Shown one piece after another: positions 10,222-18,465 of a stretch of 54,763 bases of DNA. Position 1 is the first letter of the stretch, and the number at the start of each line of letters is the position of its first letter. The position numbers were made by a program, and so were the translations under genes. The notes beneath the pieces are model-generated. The model did no database searches. It saw nothing but the letters and a program-made list of their open reading frames with translations, and was not told the DNA's origin. Where the stretch lies: contig CAZUAJ010000004.1 in NCBI GenBank assembly GCA_964618105.1, forward strand, positions 1 to 54,763. Reading direction: 5' to 3'. This DNA comes from CAG-273 sp964618105. Lineage in GTDB: Bacteria; Bacillota; Clostridia; TANB77; CAG-508.

Positions 10222-10236
10222 CTTTTGTCTCCTTTG

Positions 10237-11277
10237 TTATGGATTATATGTTATTTCTTTAGTAGCTCTCACTGAATAACCATTTACATTTGTTATTTCA
10301 ACAGAAATTGTATTGTTTCCTTCTCTTAATTGTAATTGTTTTGTTTTTACATTTTTTCTATTTAAATTTGTAGCAGAAAGTTCTTTTCCATTTAAATTAA
10401 TTTTAATGTCTTTTATTCCATCTTTATCTATTGCTTCTATTGATATTGTTGAACCATTTTTCTTTAAATGAATTTCTGGTTTTTCTGTAACAGTAACAGG
10501 CTCAATAATTTTTTCGACATTTCCATTTTTATCTTCTGCTGTAATTTTAATTTCTTTTGTTCCTTTTGTAAGCTCTATTACTTTTGCTATTTCTTTTTGC
10601 CCTTCTTCACTTGCTGTTATTGTAATTGGCTCTTCATTTTCCCATTGATATGTTAAGTAAGATATTTCTGTTTCATCTGTTGCTATAATTGTCATTTTAT
10701 TACTTCCATCTTTCACTTCTATGTTAATAGATGGTTTTGTAATATCAACTCCTGTTAATTGATATATTTTTTGATATTTTATTCTTTTTCCATTAATGTC
10801 CTCAACTGTAAGATTTAATGTGCTATCATAGCCTACAAGAACTATTTCTACTTCTGCATTTGTTCCGCCAATTGGAATTGCTGTTTCTTCACCATTGTTC
10901 CATGAATAAACTAATTTTGAAATTTCAATACTGTTTTCTATACGAACTATAGCTTTGTCATTTACTCTTCCAATTATAACTGATGGAATATTTTCTATTT
11001 TTTTGTCATCTGCTTCCTTGTAAATAGCATAAGATCCTTGTCCTATAAATACAACACCAAAAAACAGAAGTGCAATTGCAAAGAATTTTATTATTCCTTC
11101 TATTTCAATTGGTTTTCCCGATTTAGTTGTTTTTGTTTTAATTTTTGTTTTTACTGTAGAATTATTAATTTGGTTCATTCTTGCAACATTAGGTTTTTCA
11201 CTTGTATTTATATTTTCATTTTTTTTTAAATTATTGTCTTCTTTTTTATTGTTTTCGACAGCAAGAATTTGATTCAT
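10237..11277 (-). CDS. Membrane-anchored protein with Ig-like extracellular repeats
   Basis: Not a recognised named protein. An Asn/Lys-rich cytoplasmic head of about 65 residues is followed by one membrane segment near residues 67-88 (IIKFFAIALLFFGVVFIGQG). The outside part is made of about three beta-rich modules of 80-90 residues, with motifs such as SYLTYQWEN, GTKEIKITAEDKNGNV and EGNNTISVEITNVNG, as in Ig-like or cadherin-like wall proteins. There is no LPxTG signal, so the protein is held by its N-terminal membrane segment. It lies directly upstream of the GGDEF gene on the same strand, 15 bp apart; it could be the outside partner of that signalling protein, but this rests only on position. 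Confidence 0.6.
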   Translation of the reverse strand: MNQILAVENNKKEDNNLKKNENINTSEKPNVARMNQINNSTVKTKIKTKTTKSGKPIEIEGIIKFFAIALLFFGVVFIGQGSYAIYKEADDKKIENIPSVIIGRVNDKAIVRIENSIEISKLVYSWNNGEETAIPIGGTNAEVEIVLVGYDSTLNLTVEDINGKRIKYQKIYQLTGVDITKPSINIEVKDGSNKMTIIATDETEISYLTYQWENEEPITITASEEGQKEIAKVIELTKGTKEIKITAEDKNGNVEKIIEPVTVTEKPEIHLKKNGSTISIEAIDKDGIKDIKINLNGKELSATNLNRKNVKTKQLQLREGNNTISVEITNVNGYSVRATKEITYNP

Positions 11278-11357
11278 CTGCTTGTTCTCCTTTAATACAT
11301 TTTACCTTATTTATTATATCACAAGCATTTTTTAATGTAAATGTTGAAATATAAAAA

Positions 11358-11387
11358 AATAATGCTAAAACTTATTTTAGCATTATT
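11358..11387 (-). terminator. Terminator of the surface adhesin gene
   Basis: A 13-bp stem (arms 11358-11370 and 11375-11387, 4-nt loop) lies just after the stop codon of the adhesin gene and is followed on the minus strand by a run of T. Confidence 0.8.
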
Positions 11388-11395
11388 TTTTGCTT

Positions 11396-14300
11396 TTATT
11401 CAATTACAAATTTCTTTATTAATACTGTTCCAGTTGTAATTATAATTGCTACTGACAAAGCTAGTATAAAATAAGTTTGTGCACCACCTGTTGCAGTAGA
11501 AATTATAACAGGTGCATCATCTTCATCATCTTCATTTTTTACGTCATTACCTGGTGTAGAATCTATATCAGGTGAATCATATTCATTTTCATCTTCATAT
11601 ATTTCTGCCCAGTTAGTTTTTACACCCATGTTATCTTTTCCATTTATCCATGTAAGAATAATTTCTACTGTTTGACTTTCTCCTGGTTCTATAAGAACAT
11701 CTTTTAATTGGTCAGTTAATACTTTTCCGTCTTCTTCTCTCCAATTTGGATTGTCTTTAGCAACAAATTTTAGACCTTCTGGAATATAATCAATTACTTC
11801 TTTTGCATATCCAGCAATTTCACCTTCATTTGTAATTTTTATACTAAATTTAAATTTTACAGTTGTTTTGTTAATTCTGTCTGAACGCACTTCAACTTTT
11901 GCTGGTGGTTCTGGATTTTCATCACCAGTATGTCCAGTTTTTGTAACTGTTGTTTTTCCATCATAAGTAACTATTGATTCTGTAACCCATTTTTTTAGGC
12001 TTAAATCAAAATATTTTACTTTAATTTTTTCAATATCTTGATCATCTTCATCTGGATTGTTATTATCTGGTGTTGAATCTATGTCGTCAACTTCATCTCC
12101 ATTTTCATCAGCATCATCAGTAATTTCTGCTGTATTTATAATTATTCTGTCAGATGTATTTGGCTCTGTTACTTTAAATGCAATTTTTATATCTCTATAA
12201 TCTGGCATTGTCATTGTTTGTGGATCAAAACCTTTTATCAAGTTTTTATTATCAACATCATTTTCTTTTGATAAATAATCTGTTTTTACATATTTTGCTT
12301 CATTTATATTTTGAGTTTCTGTTCCGTCTTCTTTGTACATTTTCCATTTAAATGCTGTATTTACACTATTTTCTGGTAAATATTCTAATCCTTCTGGCAA
12401 GTTATCTTTTATTTCATCTACATAGCCATCCATATTACCTTCGTTAAATATTCTTAATGTATATATAACAATATTTCCGTTAGCCACTTCTAGTGGTTCC
12501 TTAGTATGTATATATTTATATTCACTATTTTCTGTAACAGTAAATACCGGAGCTCTATTTGTTATTTCTTTTTCATTAACTCCTGTTATAAACTTTCTTA
12601 AAGCTAAGTCAAATCTTCTTATTATCAATTTTTCAAAATCATCATCATCTTGTTGACCTTTAATATATTTATCTCCACGCTCTATTTCTGTGTCTTTGTA
12701 CTCTGGTAAAGTTGCATCTGTTGGTAATACTACATTAGCTTTTTGAGAATCTCTATCTACAACCGTATTCCCATTTTTGTCTGTAAAGTCAGTAATATCT
12801 GCTATATTGGTTATTTTTTCGTAAAGATTTATATTATCTTTAACTCTGCATCTAATTTGTACATCAATATAATCTAATGTTGTTCCATCATAAGCTTTTA
12901 TTAAAACTTTGTCATCAGTATTTGTTCTATTTGCATAAATAACGTCTCTATTAGCTGTGTTTAATGTCCTTGGTGATGTTATGTCTGTTTTTATTGTTCT
13001 TCCATCTGCTGAAACAGTCCAACCATATTTTGCATTTATTTCATCATCTATAATAAACTCTAACTGTGCCGGCAAATGGTCTGTTATTTCATTAACATAA
13101 CCGTCTATTTGACCTTCATTATATACTCTTATTGTATATGTTACAATATCATTATTTGAAACATCTACTGGTGTTTTATCATGATTATATATTGCTGTAG
13201 TTCCTGTTCTATCTTTTAAATGAGTAGTATCAACTTGTGGTGTTCTATTATAATCTTTTACCTTTGTTCCAGATTTTACTTGTGTAATAAACTTTCTTAG
13301 TGATAAATCAAAATATTGTCCTAATATTACTAAATTTTCAAAATCATCATCATCTTGTTGACTTTGTTGCCCATAATTGTTTGTATTAACATTATTTGGC
13401 TGTGAATCACGGTCTGTAACTGTATTATTTCCATCTTTATCTTTATGTGCTGTTATTTCTGCTATGTTTTTTAATGTTTGGTCATTGCTTTCAACTGTTG
13501 CAATTACTTCACATTCTATTTCTAAATCTTTAAAATCTAAAGTTGTACCATCAAATTTATTAAGCATTTTGTCAGCTAAATATGATGTTGTTATTTTTTT
13601 ACCATCTGTTGTTGTCCAACCATAAGTTGTATTTATTTGGCTGTTTTCTGCTAATTTCAATCCTGTTGGTAAATAATCTGTTACTTCTGTTGCGTAGCCG
13701 TCTATTTCACCTTCATTATATACCCTAATTTTATATACTACTTTATCTCCTGTTTTTACAGTTAATGCATTTTTAGGATGTACTTTATTTGCTGTTGTTT
13801 GACCTCCTGCTAATTTTGTAAGTTCTTCAGCACTAACTACTGGTGTTCTGTCCACTGTTGGTGCAACTCCATTTATTGATGTTATAAATTTTCTTAATGC
13901 TAAGTCAAATTTCTTTTCTTCAACTGGTTTGTTATCACTAACACTATCTTCAAAAGTTAAATATTCTTTTTCAATAATTACAACTGGTTGGTCATTTTGA
14001 GTTGGATTTTCAACTGACCAATAGTTTGTTTTCGTTACTGTATATGAACCTGTAATGCTTAATTTTATTGTATTTGCATTTGTTGTTACTGGTATGGAAA
14101 TATAAAAATTTTCTCCTACTAAATCTTTTATTGTTGTTCCTGTTGACACTTGTTGTTTGTTTTTATCTAGTAATATTACATCTGAAATAGCATTTTCATT
14201 TTCGTTTGTAATGCTTACTTCAAATGAATATGGAATATCATTTAATTTTTCTATTTTATATGGTCCTATTATATATCTATTTCCCACAGTTTCAAAACTT

Positions 14301-15121
14301 CTTGTTGTACTAGCTATTTGTATTGGTGCAGATGTTGTTGGTGTTGTTGTATAACTAAAACCTATTGCTTGTGGCGTTTTTACCAAGTAGTCAAATAAAG
14401 TTTGTGCTGCATCAGCTCTTTCTTCTCCATTCACAAATACATCTCTTTCAGTTATAGATTTGTAGTTTGCATCAGTTCCTTTAACTGCATTTAAAAAGAA
14501 ATTAACTGTTTCAACATGATAATCACCTGTTGGATTTGTATAATACCAAACTGCTAATTGCTGTACTGCATCTATATCATCATCTGTTAATAATTCCATT
14601 TCTTCAATTGAACTTACACCTGTAGTATTTGTATTACTGTTAAGTGCAGCTGTTAATAAAGCTGTTCTACTAGCTTTTGCTTGATTTTTTATTAAAGTTG
14701 ATGCTGTTGTTTTAGGTGCTACATAACAATTGTCTAAAATCCATAATAGTGCTTGATAATTGTTACTATTTTGTGGTAAAGCTGTTTGATAAATTGCAGG
14801 TATATTGATTAAATCTTTTAAATTATAGTATTGTGTATAATGCGTTTCTACAGGACTTCCGCCAGACATATAGTCACTTGAACCAAAACCTGGTCCACCT
14901 TTTAAACAATATATGGTATCTTCTGCATTTGTACCTTTTTCCCAAATTTTCCATATATTTTTAGCTGAACTTCCCATTTGATAGCCATAACCTGAATTTC
15001 TTAACATTTTTAGGTTAAGATATTTACTTCCTGTTGCTGCTTTTACATTTGAAAATAAGCTAAATAAAAATGTCATAAATAATAGAGTTATTAAAAATAT
15101 TATTACTTTCTTTGTTTTCAT
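11396..15121 (-). CDS. Thioester-domain surface adhesin with four repeated domains
   Basis: Secreted, membrane-anchored surface protein of 1,241 residues. A signal peptide (1-28, ending VKA) leads to a thioester domain: the predicted covalent bond joins C72 (IYCLKGGPG) and Q188 (QLAVW, matching the QxAxW pattern of these domains). Such domains in Gram-positive adhesins bind host or surface amines covalently. Four related modules follow, starting near 405, 604, 837 and 1038, each opening with FDL(A/S)L(R/K)K and containing VYNEG or IxNEG, then an AEIT-type strand and a DSxPxN segment. The conserved Lys, Glu and Asn suggest internal isopeptide bonds of the CnaB/SpaA type. Modules are joined by acidic DDDDFE linkers. 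A membrane segment near 1210-1235 ends the protein; no clear LPxTG is seen before it, so it is probably not sortase-anchored. Confidence 0.8.
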   Translation of the reverse strand: MKTKKVIIFLITLLFMTFLFSLFSNVKAATGSKYLNLKMLRNSGYGYQMGSSAKNIWKIWEKGTNAEDTIYCLKGGPGFGSSDYMSGGSPVETHYTQYYNLKDLINIPAIYQTALPQNSNNYQALLWILDNCYVAPKTTASTLIKNQAKASRTALLTAALNSNTNTTGVSSIEEMELLTDDDIDAVQQLAVWYYTNPTGDYHVETVNFFLNAVKGTDANYKSITERDVFVNGEERADAAQTLFDYLVKTPQAIGFSYTTTPTTSAPIQIASTTRSFETVGNRYIIGPYKIEKLNDIPYSFEVSITNENENAISDVILLDKNKQQVSTGTTIKDLVGENFYISIPVTTNANTIKLSITGSYTVTKTNYWSVENPTQNDQPVVIIEKEYLTFEDSVSDNKPVEEKKFDLALRKFITSINGVAPTVDRTPVVSAEELTKLAGGQTTANKVHPKNALTVKTGDKVVYKIRVYNEGEIDGYATEVTDYLPTGLKLAENSQINTTYGWTTTDGKKITTSYLADKMLNKFDGTTLDFKDLEIECEVIATVESNDQTLKNIAEITAHKDKDGNNTVTDRDSQPNNVNTNNYGQQSQQDDDDFENLVILGQYFDLSLRKFITQVKSGTKVKDYNRTPQVDTTHLKDRTGTTAIYNHDKTPVDVSNNDIVTYTIRVYNEGQIDGYVNEITDHLPAQLEFIIDDEINAKYGWTVSADGRTIKTDITSPRTLNTANRDVIYANRTNTDDKVLIKAYDGTTLDYIDVQIRCRVKDNINLYEKITNIADITDFTDKNGNTVVDRDSQKANVVLPTDATLPEYKDTEIERGDKYIKGQQDDDDFEKLIIRRFDLALRKFITGVNEKEITNRAPVFTVTENSEYKYIHTKEPLEVANGNIVIYTLRIFNEGNMDGYVDEIKDNLPEGLEYLPENSVNTAFKWKMYKEDGTETQNINEAKYVKTDYLSKENDVDNKNLIKGFDPQTMTMPDYRDIKIAFKVTEPNTSDRIIINTAEITDDADENGDEVDDIDSTPDNNNPDEDDQDIEKIKVKYFDLSLKKWVTESIVTYDGKTTVTKTGHTGDENPEPPAKVEVRSDRINKTTVKFKFSIKITNEGEIAGYAKEVIDYIPEGLKFVAKDNPNWREEDGKVLTDQLKDVLIEPGESQTVEIILTWINGKDNMGVKTNWAEIYEDENEYDSPDIDSTPGNDVKNEDDEDDAPVIISTATGGAQTYFILALSVAIIITTGTVLIKKFVIE

Positions 15122-15165
15122 TATTGCTTTACCTTCCTTTTATTTTTATTAATATATATACTTAT

Positions 15166-15194
15166 ATTTTAATTGTGCATTCAAAATAAGTCAA
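15166..15194 (-). promoter_or_regulatory. Predicted promoter of the surface adhesin
   Basis: On the minus strand TTGACT (15189-15194) and TAAAAT (15166-15171) are exactly 17 bp apart, about 45 bp before the adhesin ATG. AAGGAAGG supplies the ribosome binding site. Confidence 0.65.
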
Positions 15195-15490
15195 TAGTAG
15201 TATTTTCCTTTGTTTTTTCTATTATTTTATTTTAGTTTTTTTATACTTACGGATTGTTACTTTTTGTTTTGAATACTTACTTTTTGATCTCATATTACAA
15301 TTATATTACATTTTTGTAATATTTCCAATAGTTTTAGCCTGTTTATTACCTGTTTTCCTTATTTCCGTAGTGTTTTTGGTTTCTTTATAAATTCTATATT
15401 AATATATAATAAGAAAAGTGGCTTCGCAAATATGCACAACCTAATGTAACTTAACCTTGTAATATAGGCAAAATTTTCGATTTTTCCTAT
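15195..15490. other. AT-rich intergenic region upstream of the adhesin
   Basis: No convincing gene. The main structured feature is the TTACA pair at 15295-15310, listed separately. Several other TTAC words lie around 15246-15285, at irregular spacing. The rest is low-complexity AT-rich DNA downstream of the tRNA terminator. Confidence 0.5.
15295..15319 (+). promoter_or_regulatory. 11-bp-phased TTACA repeat, possible response-regulator site
   Basis: TTACA occurs at 15295-15299 and 15306-15310, exactly 11 bp apart, followed by GTAAT in the opposite orientation at 15315-15319. The arrangement matches sites at 29933, 31287 and 39763. Known OmpR/PhoP-family regulators bind TTWACA-like direct repeats with this period. 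It lies about 100 bp upstream of the adhesin -35 box. Confidence 0.4.
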
Positions 15491-15518
15491 AAAAAAAAGA
15501 TAAGAAAAATTTCTTACC
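15491..15518 (-). terminator. Terminator of the tRNA unit
   Basis: On the minus strand GGTAAGAAA pairs with TTTCTTATC (one G-T pair), followed by eight T. It begins just after the CCA end of tRNA-Cys. Confidence 0.8.
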
Positions 15519-15524
15519 TTTTTA

Positions 15525-15598
15525 TGGAGGCGCCTATCGGAATCGAACCGATGATCAGAGTTTTGCAGACTCGTGCCTTACCTCTTGGCTAAGGCGCC
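15525..15598 (-). tRNA. tRNA-Cys (anticodon GCA)
   Basis: A full cloverleaf can be folded: acceptor arms GGCGCCT/AGGCGCC, T-arm with GGTTCGATTCC, and anticodon loop CTGCAAA giving GCA. The CCA tail is encoded. It is the second of two tRNAs in one minus-strand unit. Confidence 0.95.
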
Positions 15599-15627
15599 AA
15601 AGATTAAATTATTAGTATTAAAAAAAA

Positions 15628-15703
15628 TGGAGCGGGAAACGGGGCTCAAACCCGCGACCTCTGCCTTGGCAAGGCAGCGCTCTATCAACTGAGCTATTCC
15701 CGC
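15628..15703 (-). tRNA. tRNA-Gly (anticodon GCC)
   Basis: Acceptor arms GCGGGAA/TTCCCGC, D-arm AGCTCAGTTGATAGAGC, anticodon loop TTGCCAA giving GCC, and T-arm GCGGGTTTGAGCCCCGT. The CCA tail is encoded. It is 76 nt long and lies 29 nt upstream of tRNA-Cys in the same direction. Confidence 0.95.
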
Positions 15704-15726
15704 GTATGCTTTTTTAAAGCATATTT

Positions 15727-15755
15727 ATAATAGCAAATTTTTTTATAAAAGTCAA
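15727..15755 (-). promoter_or_regulatory. Predicted promoter of the tRNA-Gly/tRNA-Cys unit
   Basis: On the minus strand TTGACT (15750-15755) and TATTAT (15727-15732) are 17 bp apart. The -35 box overlaps the stop codon of the carboxypeptidase gene. A small inverted repeat, TATGCTTT/AAAGCATA (15705-15723), lies between the promoter and tRNA-Gly and may belong to the leader that is trimmed off. Confidence 0.65.
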
Positions 15756-17020
15756 GGTACTAATGATAAAAAATCAATAAAATAATCAAATATATCTTTT
15801 TTTGGTATTTCTTCTGTATTAAATATACTTAAATTTGCTATTGTTTCACCTTTTATTTTCACTTTTATATTTCCTACAATTTTATTTTTTTCTACTGGTG
15901 CTTCTAAGTAATATAGAGAATTTATCTCTATTTCAATGTTGTCAATATTACTCTTTTTTATAGCTATTTCTGTGTTTTCCATATTTTCAATTTCTAAATT
16001 TATATTTTGTGTTTTTGCTTTGTTTATATATATTCGTTTAACATTTAATTGTTTCCAATTTTCAAATTTTTCTTTTATTTTGTTTTCAATGTTTATTACT
16101 TCATAGTTTTGATTTGCATATTCAATTAGTTTTATGCTATCTGATGTTCTTATTTTTTTAGTATCTGCTCCTAATATTACTGTAATAATATCCAAATTGT
16201 TTCTTTTACATGCTGTTACTAAACATCTTCCTGCACCATTTGTGAAACCTGTTTTTACACCATATACTCCATATAAATTTCCAAGTAATTCATTTGTATT
16301 ACCTATCAATCTACTTTTGGCATTTATTGTAATATTATATGATTTTGAACTAACAATTTCTTTAAATTTAGGAATATTTAGAGCATAATCTGCCATACAC
16401 GCTAATTCATAAGCTGTTGTATAGTGTTTATCTTTGTCTAATCCATCTGGAGTTACAAAATGGCTATTTATTAATCCAAGTTCTTTTGCTTTTTTATTCA
16501 TAATTTCAGCAAATTCAGTTATTCCACCTCCAACATATTCTGCTAAGGCAACTGCTGCATCATTTCCAGATTTAAGCAGTAATCCATATAATAAATCATG
16601 TATGGTAATTTTGTCGCCTGTTTTTAATCCAAGTCTTGAACCTCCTGTTCCTGCTGCTTTTTTACTTATTGTTACAATATCGCTCAAATTTGCATTTTCT
16701 AAAACTACTATTGATGTCATTATTTTTGTAGTACTTGCCATTGGTACTTGTTTTAATCCATTTTTTTCATATAATATTGTTTTAGATTTTCTGTCAAATA
16801 TTAAACCAATTTTTGAGTTTATTTTTAATTCTTCTGTATTATTTGCAACAGTTTCAACGGTTTCTTCTTTTATTTTATTTACATTAATAATTTCATTGTC
16901 ATCTATATTAGCATAGCAAATATTATTTATTAGTAATATATTAGTTATTATAAATATTATGTATATTTTTTTCCAACTTTTTATAAAGCTTATAATTTTG
17001 TTCTTTTTTTTATTTTTCAT
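15752..17020 (-). CDS. dacF: D-alanyl-D-alanine carboxypeptidase (DacF/PBP5-like)
   Basis: Serine-type carboxypeptidase that removes the terminal D-Ala from peptidoglycan stem peptides outside the membrane, a low-molecular-weight penicillin-binding protein. All active-site motifs are present: STTK with catalytic S96 and K99, SGN at 151-153 and KTG at 256-258. A signal or anchor segment covers about residues 19-37, ending in CYA. The C-terminal 130 residues fit the beta-rich PBP5 C-terminal domain. Length (422) is typical. The ATG is preceded by AAGGTGAT; this ribosome binding site is one arm of a 12-bp hairpin (17023-17062). DacF proper is a sporulation enzyme, but a vegetative DacA-type role cannot be excluded. 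Confidence 0.9.
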   Translation of the reverse strand: MKNKKKNKIISFIKSWKKIYIIFIITNILLINNICYANIDDNEIINVNKIKEETVETVANNTEELKINSKIGLIFDRKSKTILYEKNGLKQVPMASTTKIMTSIVVLENANLSDIVTISKKAAGTGGSRLGLKTGDKITIHDLLYGLLLKSGNDAAVALAEYVGGGITEFAEIMNKKAKELGLINSHFVTPDGLDKDKHYTTAYELACMADYALNIPKFKEIVSSKSYNITINAKSRLIGNTNELLGNLYGVYGVKTGFTNGAGRCLVTACKRNNLDIITVILGADTKKIRTSDSIKLIEYANQNYEVINIENKIKEKFENWKQLNVKRIYINKAKTQNINLEIENMENTEIAIKKSNIDNIEIEINSLYYLEAPVEKNKIVGNIKVKIKGETIANLSIFNTEEIPKKDIFDYFIDFLSLVP

Positions 17021-17022
17021 AT

Positions 17023-17062
17023 AAAAATCACCTTTTACATTATATTTATAAAGGTGATTTTT
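17023..17062 (-). promoter_or_regulatory. Hairpin enclosing the dacF ribosome binding site
   Basis: A perfect 12-bp inverted repeat (17023-17034 and 17051-17062, 16-nt loop). On the minus strand the second arm is AAGGTGATTTTT, containing the ribosome binding site of the carboxypeptidase gene 2 nt before its ATG. It also sits just after the stop of the upstream gene and ends in a T-run, so it may be a terminator, a translational switch, or both. Confidence 0.55.
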
Positions 17063-17078
17063 ATGAATTATTTAATAT

Positions 17079-18350
17079 TTATCTTCTTGCATCTCTCGCT
17101 TCTGCGTCTCCCCATGGTGTTCTACCTTCGTTTTCTTCTTCTCTTTCTTCTTCTTGTAGTATTTCTTCTTTTTCTCTTATTTCATTATCAACTTTTTCCT
17201 TTGCTTGTTCTTTTGTTAGTGTTTCTTCTCCTATCATATAATTAAAAATTTTTACTGCTTCTTCTTTTTGATAGCCTTCTTTTATGAATTCTTCTATTAT
17301 TTCGTTTGAATGTTGTATTAAGTACATTTCTTCATATTGAACACCATCTTGTACTAATCCAGTTTTTTCTACTGAACTATAATTTTTTGTTTCTTTATTT
17401 GGATCTGCTTCTCCTGTTCTTATAGACGTTTCTTCATTTACTCTTGAACTATTGTAATTCCTTCCCATTACTTCAACATCATGTGCTGCCCACTGTCCAT
17501 TTTTACCTTGTCTTGCTTCTTCTATATCCATATAGCCATATGTATCAAATTTTACATTAAATCTAATGTCTCTTACATCTTTATCTCTTCCTGTTAAATT
17601 GGTTGTTTGCATAACTTGTTGTGGAACTTCTTTGGTAACTGGATTTCCATCACTACCTATTGATATTGTTTCTTGCCTTAAACCTGTTGATGATGACATT
17701 ATATATTTTGAAGGTTGTAAATTACCATCATTATCAATATATTCTGCTCTTACTATTCCATCACTATCACGGCTAAATATTAGGTCTTTTTCTATTTCTG
17801 GGTGGTCTTTGTATAAATTACTATTAGCTCTTACTTTTAATACATTATTTACTGGTATTCCCTTTTTATTTGCAATTTCTTGTTCTTCATTTTGTGGCTC
17901 TTCTTTGTCTATTTCTTGTTTATCTTTTTCTTGCTTTGATGCAATTTCTTCTATTTGTTCTTTCTCAATCAAAATATCTTTTTCTTGTAGTTTTTCTGGC
18001 AATTCTAGTTCAGCATCATCTAGATTTAGCATTTCAAAATATTGCTCATATTCTTGTCTTAATTTTTCTATAAGTTCTGGACTAAAATGGATTTTTCCAT
18101 TTTCATCTGTTGTTGCAATTAAATTACCTTGATTGTTGTATATTTCATAAAATTCTTGAGTTCCTTTTTCACTTTCTTTTTCTATTTTAGTAACAAATAT
18201 ATCTTTTTCTATAAATCCACTTGAATCAAAAGCAAATTCACTATAATATGTTATGTTTGAAATTTTTGTATTTTTATTTTCTCTTTCTGCTATCTGTGTA
18301 TAAATATTAGCCATCGTTTTCTTTATTTCTTCTGTTTTTTCTTGTTTCAT
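17079..18350 (-). CDS. Hypothetical Glu-rich protein at the end of the T4SS-like locus
   Basis: Not recognised. It has 423 residues, is hydrophilic, with no signal peptide or membrane segment. Residues 1-105 contain short beta-rich pieces (ITYYSEFAFDSSGF, FYEIYNNQGNLIATTDENGK). Residues 110-165 are a Glu/Lys/Gln-rich, probably coiled-coil stretch. A middle region (180-300) has repeated D-x-D-G-x motifs such as FSRDSDGIVRAEYIDNDG. The C-terminal 60 residues are again Glu-rich and end with TPWGDAEARDARR. It lies on the same strand after the T4SS-like genes but behind a terminator at 18421-18462, so it may be a separate unit. A cytoplasmic accessory role is possible; no function is assigned. Confidence 0.6.
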   Translation of the reverse strand: MKQEKTEEIKKTMANIYTQIAERENKNTKISNITYYSEFAFDSSGFIEKDIFVTKIEKESEKGTQEFYEIYNNQGNLIATTDENGKIHFSPELIEKLRQEYEQYFEMLNLDDAELELPEKLQEKDILIEKEQIEEIASKQEKDKQEIDKEEPQNEEQEIANKKGIPVNNVLKVRANSNLYKDHPEIEKDLIFSRDSDGIVRAEYIDNDGNLQPSKYIMSSSTGLRQETISIGSDGNPVTKEVPQQVMQTTNLTGRDKDVRDIRFNVKFDTYGYMDIEEARQGKNGQWAAHDVEVMGRNYNSSRVNEETSIRTGEADPNKETKNYSSVEKTGLVQDGVQYEEMYLIQHSNEIIEEFIKEGYQKEEAVKIFNYMIGEETLTKEQAKEKVDNEIREKEEILQEEEREEENEGRTPWGDAEARDARR

Positions 18351-18414
18351 AACTGTGTACTCCTTAATTTAAATTTAAACTATTATATCATATATGTAAA
18401 TAATAAACTACTAA

Positions 18415-18462
18415 AATTAAAAAATAAGCCAATAAAGTATTTTTACCTTATTAGCTTATTTT
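18415..18462 (-). terminator. Terminator at the end of the T4SS-like operon
   Basis: AAAATAAGC (18421-18429) pairs with GCTTATTTT (18454-18462), extended by AATAA/TTATT after one mismatch. On the minus strand the stem lies just after the stop at 18466 and is followed by a T-run. Confidence 0.75.
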
Positions 18463-18465
18463 ATT

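Noticed and set aside
15525..15703. tRNA genes as attachment site of an integrated element carrying the T4SS-like locus
   Set aside because: No repeated tRNA 3' end and no integrase were found between here and the other end of the cluster.
17566..18132. Open frame of 188 codons on the plus strand opposite the Glu-rich protein
   Set aside because: Ser/Leu-rich complement of Glu/Lys-rich coding sequence; no independent evidence.
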